Source of the DNA: Bradyrhizobium elkanii WSM2783
Lineage (GTDB): Bacteria; Pseudomonadota; Alphaproteobacteria; Rhizobiales; Xanthobacteraceae
NCBI RefSeq assembly: GCF_000472865.1
Contig: NZ_AXAP01000005.1
Span: forward strand, 124,001 to 188,000
DNA: 64,000 nucleotides
Reading direction: 5' to 3'
Shown here: positions 1 through 8,239 of the stretch, in pieces
Layout of the letters: each line of letters starts with the position of its first letter
Position numbering within the stretch: position 1 is the first letter of the stretch
Position numbers and translations under genes: made by a program
Notes under the pieces: model-generated
What the model was told of the DNA's origin: nothing
The model's input: only the letters and a program-made list of their open reading frames with translations
Database searches by the model: none

Positions 1-1453
1 ATGCCACCGCGCCGTGCTTGAGACCGAAATCCTTGAGGAGACCGTGGGCAACATTGCCGGCCGATTTGCCGTGGCGTTCCACGACAGTGACGAAACAGAG
101 GCCGTAGCGCTCGAACAGCGGCTGCCAGTCATTGGCGGGCTCGATCGTGATGCGGTCGTGGATCAGGGTGATGCCGGGCAGCGCGGTTCTGATAGCATTG
201 ACGGTGCAGACCTCGGTCGGCAGCACCGGCGTCAGCTTCACCTCGTCAGGCAATTTCACCGTCGAATAAGCGGCTTGCGGATAGCGGTAGCGCTTCGACA
301 AAGCGGCATCGAGCAGTGGCGTGATCTTGCCGTTCTCGACCACGCATTCGCCGCCATACCAGGTGGCGCGCGGCTTGAGCGAGTCGTCGAGCAGCACCAG
401 GTCGGCGCGCCGCCCGCCGCCGAGGCCGCCGATCTCGCCCTCGGCACCGAAGCGCGTGGCGCCGTGCAGCGACCCCATCGACCATGCCTGTTCCGGCGAC
501 ATGCCGGCTTTGACGGCCTCGCGCACCACCCAGTCGAGACCGAATTGCAGGAGATCGTCGGCATCGCGATCGTCGGTGCAGACGGCGACGCGCTTATGCG
601 ACGCGCCGAGTTCGGTGATGGTGCGGATCGCCTGCGGCAGCGAATGCCACGGCGTGGTCGGCGGACCGCCGCGCAGGAAGATCCAGACGCCGGCTTCCAA
701 GAGATCGTCGGCGATGTCGCGGTCGATCGCCTCGTGCGTGTCGGTGACACCGCTCGCGGCATAGGCCGCGACGAATTCACGGCCATAGACATGGCCCGAC
801 ACCGGCCGTCCGCGCTTGAGCGCCGCGGCAAGGATCGCGTGGCTGCGCTCGTCGCCGAGCGTCACGGGGACGAAATCCATCTTCTCGCCGAGCGCCACCG
901 CCTCTGGCCAGCGGTCGAACAGGCCGGCGATCTTCTCCGCGGTGAGATCGCCGCCGGCGGTCTCGAGTTCCGGCGAGGTGGCGGGCACCGTGCTCGGCAC
1001 GGTCAGGAAGATCGAGAGCGGTGCCTCGCGCGCATCCTCCAGCATCGCCTCGACGCCGGCGACGTCCATCACATTGCCGATCTCATGGCTGTCGCAGAAG
1101 ATCGTCGTGGTGCCGTTGAGCAGGGCCGCTTCGGCATAGGCGCAGGCCGTCACCATCGAGGATTCGATATGGATGTGCGGATCGACCAGCCCTGGCGCGA
1201 TGATGCAGCCAGCAACGTCCTTGATCGCGGCGTCGCCCCCGGCAGCCTTGTGCGCGCCGGCCGGCTTCACCGCGGCGATCCGCCCGCCTGCAATCCAGAT
1301 CTCCCTGTTGTCGATGATCCGCTCCGAATAAGTCGAGAGCACGCGCGCGCCCGTGATGACGAGATCGGGCGCCGCCCGTCCCGACGCGACGTCGGCGAGA
1401 CGGCGGGTCATGGTGTGGAGCGGCTGGACGGAGAAGCGGGTGAGCCTTGTCAT
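1..1453 (-). CDS. ade: Adenine deaminase, 3' end cut by window edge
   Basis: Amidohydrolase-superfamily enzyme that would convert adenine to hypoxanthine and ammonia in the cytoplasm. Reading the minus strand from the ATG at 1453 gives about 484 residues without a stop. The metal-binding motif [12 protein letters not shown] and the following [10 protein letters not shown] are characteristic of bacterial Ade, which is usually 550-600 residues, so roughly the last fifth is missing off the left edge. It is the last visible gene of a leftward operon (acylphosphatase-like, Rieske protein, GST, ade). It lies opposite a BMP-type nucleobase/nucleoside importer and an 8-oxoguanine-deaminase-like enzyme, which supports a purine-catabolic role. 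The substrate is inferred from family; other Ade-like enzymes may act on modified purines. Confidence 0.88.
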   Translation of the reverse strand, partial: MTRLTRFSVQPLHTMTRRLADVASGRAAPDLVITGARVLSTYSERIIDNREIWIAGGRIAAVKPAGAHKAAGGDAAIKDVAGCIIAPGLVDPHIHIESSMVTACAYAEAALLNGTTTIFCDSHEIGNVMDVAGVEAMLEDAREAPLSIFLTVPSTVPATSPELETAGGDLTAEKIAGLFDRWPEAVALGEKMDFVPVTLGDERSHAILAAALKRGRPVSGHVYGREFVAAYAASGVTDTHEAIDRDIADDLLEAGVWIFLRGGPPTTPWHSLPQAIRTITELGASHKRVAVCTDDRDADDLLQFGLDWVVREAVKAGMSPEQAWSMGSLHGATRFGAEGEIGGLGGGRRADLVLLDDSLKPRATWYGGECVVENGKITPLLDAALSKRYRYPQAAYSTVKLPDEVKLTPVLPTEVCTVNAIRTALPGITLIHDRITIEPANDWQPLFERYGLCFVTVVERHGKSAGNVAHGLLKDFGLKHGAVA

Positions 1454-1487
1454 GGCGGCCTCTTACGTTGCGGGTGCGTGATCGGCC

Positions 1488-2120
1488 TCAATAATAGTCG
1501 GGAATGCCCGGCATGGTAACGAACCCCGGGGTAGTCCGCACGCGGCGCATCCAGCGCCGCAGCGCCGGATAGGCCTCATGTTCGACGCCGAAATCGCGGC
1601 TCAGCGCGATTGCCGGGAACAGCGCGAGATCGGCGAGCGATGGATTGTCGCCGACGAACCAGGCGGCGCGATCGAATTCGCGTGCCGTCATGTGATCCTC
1701 CATCAGGCGGAAGGCGCTCCGCGCGGCAAAGCCTAAGGCCACCTCGTCACCGGGCTCGTCGAACATCGCCAGCCGTCGTGCGAGAAAGGCGGCATGGAGA
1801 TCGCGGCTGGCAAATTGCAGCCACATCGCGACCAGGCCGCGCGCCTTCGGTTCGGCGGGCAGCCACGCGTTACCGTTGTCATGGGCGCGGGCGAGATAGG
1901 TCATGATCGCTTCCGCTTCGCTCAGCACGAAATCGCTGTTCGTGAGGATCGGCAGGCTGCCGCGCGGATTGAGTGCCATCAGCGCAGGCGCGAGATGTTC
2001 ACGACCCGGCACCATGTTGACCGGGACCTTGCGGTAGGACAATCCGAGCACGGACAGGAACAGCCGCACCTTGTAGCAATTTTCGTCGAGCTCGAAGTCG
2101 TAGAGAGAAATCTCGCTCAC
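1488..2120 (-). CDS. Glutathione S-transferase family protein (possible oxygenase partner)
   Basis: 210-residue protein with the GST layout: an N-terminal thioredoxin-like domain (about residues 1-80, beginning SLYDFELDENCYKVRLF and containing NPRGSLPIL and SEAEAIMTYL) and an all-helical C-terminal domain with DNPSLADLALFPA. Its ATG overlaps the stop of the Rieske gene by 4 bases (ATGA), so translation is probably coupled. In methylxanthine N-demethylase systems a GST-like protein (NdmE) is required by a split Rieske oxygenase. The same association here suggests a structural or assembly role rather than detoxification, but that is inference. The family assignment is firm; the role is not. Confidence 0.85.
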   Translation of the reverse strand: MSEISLYDFELDENCYKVRLFLSVLGLSYRKVPVNMVPGREHLAPALMALNPRGSLPILTNSDFVLSEAEAIMTYLARAHDNGNAWLPAEPKARGLVAMWLQFASRDLHAAFLARRLAMFDEPGDEVALGFAARSAFRLMEDHMTAREFDRAAWFVGDNPSLADLALFPAIALSRDFGVEHEAYPALRRWMRRVRTTPGFVTMPGIPDYY

Positions 2121-2842
2121 GGCGCCACCCCGTGATGCACTTCGCCGGTGGGCCGCGCCGCTCCTTCGATCTCACGTCGCAAGGCTTCACCCCAGGCGGA
2201 GACGCGCTTCTGGCTATCGCCGGAATGGACGTCCGGCGGTCCGGCAATGACGATGTGAAGTGCGGCTTCCACATCGGATAGCGGCTGCACCGCGACCAGA
2301 ATTTCGTCGCCGCCGCGCTTCAGCGAGACCAGCGCATCGGTGCGCGACCGCTGCGTCGCGCCGCCGGCATTCTTGAGCGATGGGCATTCGGCGAGAACGA
2401 GCGCGTCGAACACCTTGGCTGCCGAAGCATCGACATAGAGGCTGCGCACCGGTGTCACCGGCGCGCGCTCGGCAAACCCGATGTCCTGCGGCGCACCGCT
2501 GTCGAGCTCGTTATAGGCCCAGACAATGCCGAGCCGTTCGATCGACGGATAGGTTGCAACCCGGATCGTGCTGGGGACGGCAAGATCGGGATGCGCCGGA
2601 ATATAGCGGCATTGCGCCGCCGTATCGTACTGCCAGCCGTGATAGAGGCAGACAATATGATTGTCCCGCACAAAACCGAAACTCAAGCGCATGCCCCGAT
2701 GCGGGCAGCGATCTTCCCAGACATGCGAAGCGCCCGCGCTGTCGCGCCAGACCACAAGCTCGCGGCCGAACAGCCGCGCGCCGGTGGACGTGCCACGCTC
2801 CAGCCCCTCCGCCAGCGCGACCGGATACCAGCCTGTTTCCAT
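2117..2842 (-). CDS. Rieske [2Fe-2S] protein lacking a mononuclear-iron site (split oxygenase component)
   Basis: 241-residue protein. The first 105 or so residues are a Rieske domain like that of ring-hydroxylating oxygenase alpha subunits: METGWYPVALAEGL at the start, then the cluster ligands C-P-H in EDRCPHRGMRL and C-x2-H in VCLYHGWQYD. The remaining 130 residues have no recognisable D/H/H iron triad, but segments such as ILVAVQPLSD resemble the shell of an oxygenase catalytic domain. I chose ATG 2842, where the Rieske homology begins, rather than the upstream ATG at 3004, which adds about 54 non-conserved residues. It probably delivers electrons to the catalytic-only oxygenase at 9670. 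No ferredoxin reductase is visible nearby, so one must come from elsewhere. Confidence 0.85.
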   Translation of the reverse strand: METGWYPVALAEGLERGTSTGARLFGRELVVWRDSAGASHVWEDRCPHRGMRLSFGFVRDNHIVCLYHGWQYDTAAQCRYIPAHPDLAVPSTIRVATYPSIERLGIVWAYNELDSGAPQDIGFAERAPVTPVRSLYVDASAAKVFDALVLAECPSLKNAGGATQRSRTDALVSLKRGGDEILVAVQPLSDVEAALHIVIAGPPDVHSGDSQKRVSAWGEALRREIEGAARPTGEVHHGVAP

Positions 2843-2883
2843 CAGCCCATCTCCATCACCAAGCTCCAAACGGGGTGCAAGAC

Positions 2884-3126
2884 TTACGCCGAGGCATTTT
2901 TCCGCCAGACATCCCGCACCAGGCAGTCGATCGGCCCGAGGCTGCACGCCATCTCGAACGCATCGACCAGCGCCGGCTGTCCTGAAACCGCCACCTCGAT
3001 GCAATCAGGCGTCGCCGTCTCCACCACCGCGTCGAGCTGCAACCGCTGCGCGCGGTGGTTGACGAACTCGACGAAGCTGTCGACGCGAAACTGCCCAGCG
3101 AAGACGATAACGGTGGCTCCCTGCAT
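2884..3126 (-). CDS. Small acylphosphatase-fold protein, catalytic residues apparently lost
   Basis: 80-residue protein, first gene of the leftward operon. Its pattern matches the acylphosphatase fold over nearly the whole length (GQFRVDSFVEFVNHRAQRL, then IEVAVSGQPALVDAF and GPIDCLVRDV). Aligned by eye with the acylphosphatase consensus, the active-site Arg of the G-x-G-F-R loop is replaced by Val and the Asn of the W-V-R-N loop by Thr. It is therefore probably not an active acylphosphatase. Its place directly upstream of the Rieske and GST genes suggests an accessory or small-molecule-binding role in the same pathway. Fold assignment is moderate and the function is unknown. Confidence 0.6.
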   Translation of the reverse strand: MQGATVIVFAGQFRVDSFVEFVNHRAQRLQLDAVVETATPDCIEVAVSGQPALVDAFEMACSLGPIDCLVRDVWRKNASA

Positions 3127-3528
3127 GCGCTCACATCCCTGTGGTTCGATTTATTCGAGCGTGCCGCGATCAGGGCAAGCGGAAAGATTGCCCATGCATA
3201 TCCTTTGAGCAGAGAAGCAGCGATCTGCTTGTTTTTTAAGGCATCGTTGCCGAACGATGTTGCGCTAGCGCGATCACCGCAATCGAAAAAAAGCGCCTAT
3301 GCGAAACAGCCCACGACAGACACGCTGACTATGCGCAAGCGTGCGGGATGGGCCGGTGATGCCGCCGATGCGCGTGCTGCGGCATGGACCTTGCTACGGA
3401 AATCTTTCGGTAACAGAGCGCCGACACGCTGTGTCGACGATCGGCATTGCCCGGAGTTTCCGGCTGGTCTTGGCCACGGCAACGATCCGCAAGAGTACAC
3501 GGGCTCCAACACGAGGCTTAGCTCAACC
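3127..3528. promoter_or_regulatory. Divergent promoter region of the purine island, with dyads
   Basis: 402-base gap between the leftward oxygenase/deaminase operon and the rightward importer operon; no gene seen. It contains a perfect dyad, CATCGTT-gccg-AACGATG (3242-3259), followed at once by GCGCTAGCGC (3262-3271). These are candidate operators for a regulator controlling both operons. No regulator gene is adjacent in the window. Confidence 0.5.
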
Positions 3529-4641
3529 ATGTCAGACCTCCGCCATCTGTCCCGCCGGCGCTTCCTGAACCTCGGCGCCGCCGCCGGCTCCTCGCTCCTG
3601 CTGCCGCCGGGCCTGATCCGCTCCGCGCATGCCGCGGCACCGCTGCCGGCGATCGCCGAGAAGGACGCCGTGATCGCCTTCGGCCACACCGGTCCCGTCA
3701 CCGATGAAGGCTGGACCTGGAGTCACGACCAGGGGATGAAGGCGGTGAAGGCTGCGTTCCCGCAAGTGAAGACCGTGTTCGTGGAGAGCATCCCCTACTC
3801 CGCCGATGCGACGCGCACTTACCGGCAGTTCGTCTCCGAGAATGCCTGCATGGTGTTCGCGACTTCGAACTATGGCGACTTCCTCTACGACGTGGCGAAG
3901 CGCTCGCCGAAGGTCGCGTTCTACGAATGCGACGGCCGCAACCCGCTCGACAATCTCAGCACCTATTATGTCGCGCACTGGTACCCGACCTATGTCACCG
4001 GCGTTGCCGCCGGCCTGATGAGCAAGAGCGGCAAGCTCGGCTATGTCGCATCCTTCCCAGTGCCTTCGGTGTTCTCCGGCACCAACGCGTTCCTGATGGG
4101 CGCGCGCTCGGTCAATCCGAACGCGACCATGCAGGTCATCACCATCAATTCCTGGTTCGATCCGCAGGCCGCGACGCAGGCCGGCACGGCGCTGCTCGAC
4201 AATGGCTGCGACCTCCTGTTCGGCATCATGGACGAGGCCGGCTATCTGCAGGTCGCCGAGAAGCGCGGCGCCAAGGCGGTGATGTGGAACACCGACATCC
4301 GCCGCTACGGGCCGAAGGCCTACATCAGCTCGATCGTCATCGACTTCAAGCAATACTATGTCGGCGAGGTGAAGAAGCGGCTCGAAGGCACCTGGACGCC
4401 CTCCAGCACCATCCTGCCGATGGGCGCCGGCGTCGACCGCGACGCCTGGGGCGAGAGCGTGCCGGAGGATATGCGCAAGCAGGCCGACGCGGTGCGCGAA
4501 AAGATCCTCGGCGGCTGGTCGCCTTTCGTCGGCGAGATCAAGGACGCCAAGGGCAATGTGAAAGTCGCCAGTGGCAAGCGCATGAGCGAGACCGAGCTCT
4601 ACAACTGGGATTGGCCGATCGCCGGCATCTCCGGGCTCTGA
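3529..4641 (+). CDS. BMP-family ABC transporter substrate-binding protein (Tat-exported)
   Basis: 370-residue periplasmic binding protein of the BMP/PnrA family, which binds nucleosides and purines. The start at 3529 gives a twin-arginine signal peptide (SRRRFLNLGAAAG, ending SAHAAA), whereas the longer open frame upstream has no conserved content. The mature part starts with the family pattern VIAFGHTGPVTDEGWTWSHDQG and contains FATSNYGDFLYDVAKRSP. It is the first gene of an importer operon followed by the ATPase and two permeases. With adenine deaminase and an 8-oxoguanine-deaminase-like enzyme beside it, the ligand is likely a purine, oxidised or methylated purine, or nucleoside (inference). 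Confidence 0.88.
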   Translation: MSDLRHLSRRRFLNLGAAAGSSLLLPPGLIRSAHAAAPLPAIAEKDAVIAFGHTGPVTDEGWTWSHDQGMKAVKAAFPQVKTVFVESIPYSADATRTYRQFVSENACMVFATSNYGDFLYDVAKRSPKVAFYECDGRNPLDNLSTYYVAHWYPTYVTGVAAGLMSKSGKLGYVASFPVPSVFSGTNAFLMGARSVNPNATMQVITINSWFDPQAATQAGTALLDNGCDLLFGIMDEAGYLQVAEKRGAKAVMWNTDIRRYGPKAYISSIVIDFKQYYVGEVKKRLEGTWTPSSTILPMGAGVDRDAWGESVPEDMRKQADAVREKILGGWSPFVGEIKDAKGNVKVASGKRMSETELYNWDWPIAGISGL

Positions 4642-4652
4642 AGCTGACCGTG

Positions 4653-6242
4653 ATGGCGATGCCCGGTGTCACCGAACGTCCTCCCGGCACGCCGCCACTC
4701 GTACAGCTCCGGGGCATCGCCAAGTATTTTCCCGGCGTCGTTGCCAATCAGGACGTGGACCTCGAAGTATGGCCCGGCGAGATCCACGCACTGCTGGGTG
4801 AGAACGGCGCCGGGAAATCCACCTTGATGAATGTCCTGACCGGCATCTACCAGCCCGATGCCGGGGAGATCGTCATCGACGGCTACCTGAAAAGCTTTGC
4901 CTCGCCGGTTGAGGCGATCGCGGCCGGGATCGGCATGGTGCATCAGCATTTCAAATTGGTGCGCGCCTTCACCGTCGCCGAGAACATCCACCTCGGCTGG
5001 TCGGAAACGCCGCGCAGGATCAGCGCGCAGGAACTGGAAGCGCGCACCGCGCAGCTCTCGGCCTCGCTCAATCTCGCGGTCCGCCCGGGCGCGCGGATCG
5101 ACGAACTCTCGACCGGCGAGCAGCAGCGGGTCGAGATCTTGCGCGTGCTCGCGCGCAAAGCGCGTGTGCTGATCCTGGACGAGCCGACCGCTGTGCTGAC
5201 GCCGTCGGAAGCGCGCGAATTGTTCAAGGCGCTGAAGGAATTCGTCGCGCGCGGCAACGCCGTGATCTTCATCAGCCACAAGCTGGACGAGGTGCTGGAG
5301 ATTTCCGACCGCATCACCGTGCTGCGCGGCGGCCGCAAGGTGGCGACCGAACCGACCGGCGCCTGCAGCGAAAAGATGCTGGCGAAATTGATGGTTGGGC
5401 ACGAGATCGTGCTCGACGATTTACGCGCACGGGGACCGAACGCAGTCGCCAAAGCCAACGAGCCGGTCGTCAGCTTGCGCGAGGTAACGGCACGGGACAG
5501 CACCGGCCATGTCGTACTGAACAAGGTTTCGCTTGATATCGCGGGCGGGGAGATCCTCGGTATCGCAGGAGTGGCCGGCAATGGGCAGAAAGAGTTGAGC
5601 GAACTCCTGACCGGAATGCGCGCGGCCAGCTCCGGACAGATCACGCTCGGCGGACGCGATGTCTCCACCGCTGATGCTGCTGACTTCTCCGATTTCGGCG
5701 TCGGACATATCCCGGAAGACCGGCTGCGCAGCGGACTGGCACCCGCGCTCAGCGTCACCGACAACGCGGTGATCCGGGAATATGACCGCGCGCCGGTCTC
5801 GCTCGGACCGTGGTACCGGCCGCGCGCGGCAGCGGCGCTGGCGCGCAAGATAGCGGAAGCCGCTGCCGTGATGGTGCCGAACTATTCGATGCCGATCCGC
5901 AACCTCTCCGGCGGCAATCAGCAGCGTTTCGTGGCGCGGCGCGAGATGCGGATCGCGACCAAGCTTCTCGTCGCCGCCTATCCGAGCCGCGGCCTCGACG
6001 TCGGCGCAATCAACACCATGATGCGCTATTTCGTCGAGCTGCGCGATGCCGGCGTCGGCATCGTCGTGATCTCGGAAGAGCTCGAGGAACTGCTCAACCT
6101 CTCCGACCGCATTGCGGTGATGTTCCACGGCGAGATCATGGGCATTGTCGATAGCGCAGGCGCCGATATCGAACAGATCGGCCTGATGATGGGCGGCCAG
6201 CGCGCGGCCATACCGGTGCGCGCGGCTGCGATGGTGCATTGA
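4653..6242 (+). CDS. ABC transporter ATP-binding protein, two fused NBDs (YufO type)
   Basis: 529 residues with two nucleotide-binding domains. The N-terminal domain has a full Walker A (GENGAGKST), signature LSTGEQQRVEIL and Walker B VLILDEPTAVLTP. The C-terminal domain has the degenerate Walker A GVAGNGQKE and signature LSGGNQQRF, as is normal for the RbsA/YufO class. ATG 4653 was chosen because it follows the binding-protein stop by 11 bases and immediately precedes the conserved VQLRGIAKYFPGVVA. The much longer open frame from 3927 runs over the binding-protein gene and is not real. It energises the purine-type importer with the permeases at 6245 and 7300. Confidence 0.92.
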   Translation: MAMPGVTERPPGTPPLVQLRGIAKYFPGVVANQDVDLEVWPGEIHALLGENGAGKSTLMNVLTGIYQPDAGEIVIDGYLKSFASPVEAIAAGIGMVHQHFKLVRAFTVAENIHLGWSETPRRISAQELEARTAQLSASLNLAVRPGARIDELSTGEQQRVEILRVLARKARVLILDEPTAVLTPSEARELFKALKEFVARGNAVIFISHKLDEVLEISDRITVLRGGRKVATEPTGACSEKMLAKLMVGHEIVLDDLRARGPNAVAKANEPVVSLREVTARDSTGHVVLNKVSLDIAGGEILGIAGVAGNGQKELSELLTGMRAASSGQITLGGRDVSTADAADFSDFGVGHIPEDRLRSGLAPALSVTDNAVIREYDRAPVSLGPWYRPRAAAALARKIAEAAAVMVPNYSMPIRNLSGGNQQRFVARREMRIATKLLVAAYPSRGLDVGAINTMMRYFVELRDAGVGIVVISEELEELLNLSDRIAVMFHGEIMGIVDSAGADIEQIGLMMGGQRAAIPVRAAAMVH

Positions 6243-6244
6243 CG

Positions 6245-7297
6245 ATGGCAATCCGTTTGCAACGCCTGCCATCGGCCTCGCCTGCCATCGCGCTTGCGGC
6301 GCGTGCGATTGCGATCCTGCTGGCGCTCGTCACCGCCGGCCTCCTGCTCGCGGCCAGCGGCGCGCAGCCGCTCAAGCTGGCGCAGCAGGTGTTGAAATCG
6401 ACCTTCGGCTCCGGTTTCGGCCTTGAGGACGTCGGCCTGCTGGTGACGCCGCTGATCCTCACCGGGCTTTCTGTTGCGGTCGCGCTTCGTATCGGCGCCT
6501 GGAATATCGGCGCGGAGGGACAGTTCTATGCCGGCGCCTTTGCCGCGACCGGCGTGGCGCTGTTCATCCCCGGTCCCACCATCGTGATGCTGCCGCTGAT
6601 GTTCGTCGCCGGCGCGCTCGGCGGGCTGCTCTGGATTTTGATCCCGACGCTTGCGCGCGCCTATGCCGATGTCAGCGAGCTGATCACGACGCTGCTGCTC
6701 AACTTCGTCGCCACGCTGCTGGTCTACTATGTCGCGACCGGCCCTTGGCTCGATCCCGGCGGGCATGCGCTCGGGACCACCGCGCGGCTGAAGCACGACA
6801 TCCCCGAATTCATCGGCATGGTGCATTGGGGCTTTCCGATCGCGATCCTCTTGGCCGTGATCACGGCCGCCGCCTTCAGCTTCACGCGTTGGGGCTATGA
6901 GGTACGGATCGCGGGCTCGAACCCGCAGGCCGCCAAATATGCCGGCATGCCGTTCCGTCGCCATTTGATCGTGGTGATGCTGCTCTCCGGCGCGATCGCA
7001 GGCATCGCCGGCATGCTCGAGGTCGCCGGCACCGTGCATCGCCTGCAGGGCGGCATCTCAAACAATTTCGGCTATCTCGGCATCATGGTCGCGGTGCTGG
7101 CACGCGGCTCCTGCATCGGCGTTATCGCCGGTGCGGCGCTGATGGCCGTGATCCTCAATTCCGGCATTATCCTGCAGACCCAGGGCATTAACACCTCAAC
7201 TGTACTCGCCATCACCGGGCTCATCCTGTTCTTCACCGCTGTCGGCGACGAACTCGCGCATTTCCGCATCGTCAGCAGCAAACCGGCGGAGGCCTGA
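6245..7297 (+). CDS. ABC transporter permease (YufP/BmpC type)
   Basis: 350-residue membrane protein of the branched-chain/ribose permease superfamily found with BMP proteins. It has an N-terminal membrane segment, then the conserved RIGAWNIGAEGQFYAGAF and SELITTLLLNFVA, and a C-terminal GSNPQAAKYAG coupling region. ATG 6245 starts 2 bases after the ATPase stop; a TTG at 6239 overlapping that stop is an alternative. It is the third gene of the operon. Confidence 0.9.
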   Translation: MAIRLQRLPSASPAIALAARAIAILLALVTAGLLLAASGAQPLKLAQQVLKSTFGSGFGLEDVGLLVTPLILTGLSVAVALRIGAWNIGAEGQFYAGAFAATGVALFIPGPTIVMLPLMFVAGALGGLLWILIPTLARAYADVSELITTLLLNFVATLLVYYVATGPWLDPGGHALGTTARLKHDIPEFIGMVHWGFPIAILLAVITAAAFSFTRWGYEVRIAGSNPQAAKYAGMPFRRHLIVVMLLSGAIAGIAGMLEVAGTVHRLQGGISNNFGYLGIMVAVLARGSCIGVIAGAALMAVILNSGIILQTQGINTSTVLAITGLILFFTAVGDELAHFRIVSSKPAEA

Positions 7298-7299
7298 AG

Positions 7300-8235
7300 A
7301 TGGATCTGATCGCGGGCATCCTGCACACCTCTCTGCTCGCCGGCGGGGTGCTGGCGCTGGCCGCGCTCGGCGAGGTGCTGGCCGAGCGTGTCGGCGTGGT
7401 CAATCTCGGTGTCGAAGGATTGATGGCGCTCGGCGCGATATCGGGGATTGCCGCCGTCGTCACGACCAGGAGTCCAACCGCCGGTTTCGCGCTGGCGCTC
7501 GCGGTTGGGTTTATGGTCGGCATGGTGTTTGCCGCGATCACGGTCTATCTGCGCGCCAACCAGGTGCTGTGCGGCCTCGCATTGACCTTGATGGGCACGG
7601 GCTTTGCCGCGACCGTCGGCAAGGCCTATTCCGGAATCCCGGCGCCGGCGACGTTCACCGGCGTCGAGATCCCCTATCTCAGCTCGATCCCGCTGATCGG
7701 CCAGGTGCTGTTCACGCAGAATGTGCTGGTCTACCTGATCTACATCATCCTGCCGGTGATGCTGCACTTTCTGATGTTCCGCACGCGCCACGGCCTCAAC
7801 TTGCGCGCCGTCGGCGAGAACCCGGCAGCGGCCGATGCGGCAGGGATCGCCGTGCAACGGATCCGCTTCTGGTATGTGACCGCGGGCGCGGCGCTCGCTG
7901 CCGGCGCCGGCGCCTATCTCACGCTCGCCTTCGTGCCGTCCTGGTCGGAAGGCGTCGTCGCCGGGCGCGGCTGGATCGCGGTGGCGCTCGTGATCTTTGC
8001 CGGCTACCGCCCGCTGAATGCGGTGCTGGCGGCGCTGCTGTTCGGTGTCATCACCTCGCTCGGCTTCGTAGGGCAGGCGCGCAACTGGCCGATCGCCGCG
8101 CCCGTGCTCTCGATGCTGCCCTATCTCGGCACCATCGCCTTCATCGTCGTTCCCGTGGTCGCCTGGCATCGCATGCGCCAGGCGATGGCCGCACCCGCCG
8201 CGCTCGGCATTCCCTATTATCGTGACCTGCGGTGA
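7300..8235 (+). CDS. ABC transporter permease (YufQ type)
   Basis: 311-residue integral membrane protein, partner of the preceding permease. Family features are ERVGVVNLGVEGLMALGA, VYLRANQVLCGLALTLMGTG and AVGENPAAADAAGI, the last being the usual cytoplasmic coupling segment. Its ATG follows the previous stop by 2 bases, and its 3' end lies 4 bases before the ATG of the amidohydrolase gene, so the whole set reads as one operon. It forms the second half of the import channel. Confidence 0.9.
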   Translation: MDLIAGILHTSLLAGGVLALAALGEVLAERVGVVNLGVEGLMALGAISGIAAVVTTRSPTAGFALALAVGFMVGMVFAAITVYLRANQVLCGLALTLMGTGFAATVGKAYSGIPAPATFTGVEIPYLSSIPLIGQVLFTQNVLVYLIYIILPVMLHFLMFRTRHGLNLRAVGENPAAADAAGIAVQRIRFWYVTAGAALAAGAGAYLTLAFVPSWSEGVVAGRGWIAVALVIFAGYRPLNAVLAALLFGVITSLGFVGQARNWPIAAPVLSMLPYLGTIAFIVVPVVAWHRMRQAMAAPAALGIPYYRDLR

Positions 8236-8239
8236 GCTT

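Noticed and set aside
14..1519. 501-codon open frame on the plus strand at the left edge
   Set aside because: It lies opposite adenine deaminase. The minus strand gives clear deaminase motifs, while the plus frame has high-Arg, low-complexity content typical of a GC-rich shadow.
3055..3528. N-terminal extension of the BMP binding protein
   Set aside because: A Tat signal peptide starts at 3529, and the residues before it have no conserved pattern and cross the divergent promoter region.
3927..4652. Extension of the importer ATPase over the binding-protein gene
   Set aside because: It overlaps a well-supported gene in another frame; ABC domain homology begins just after 4653.
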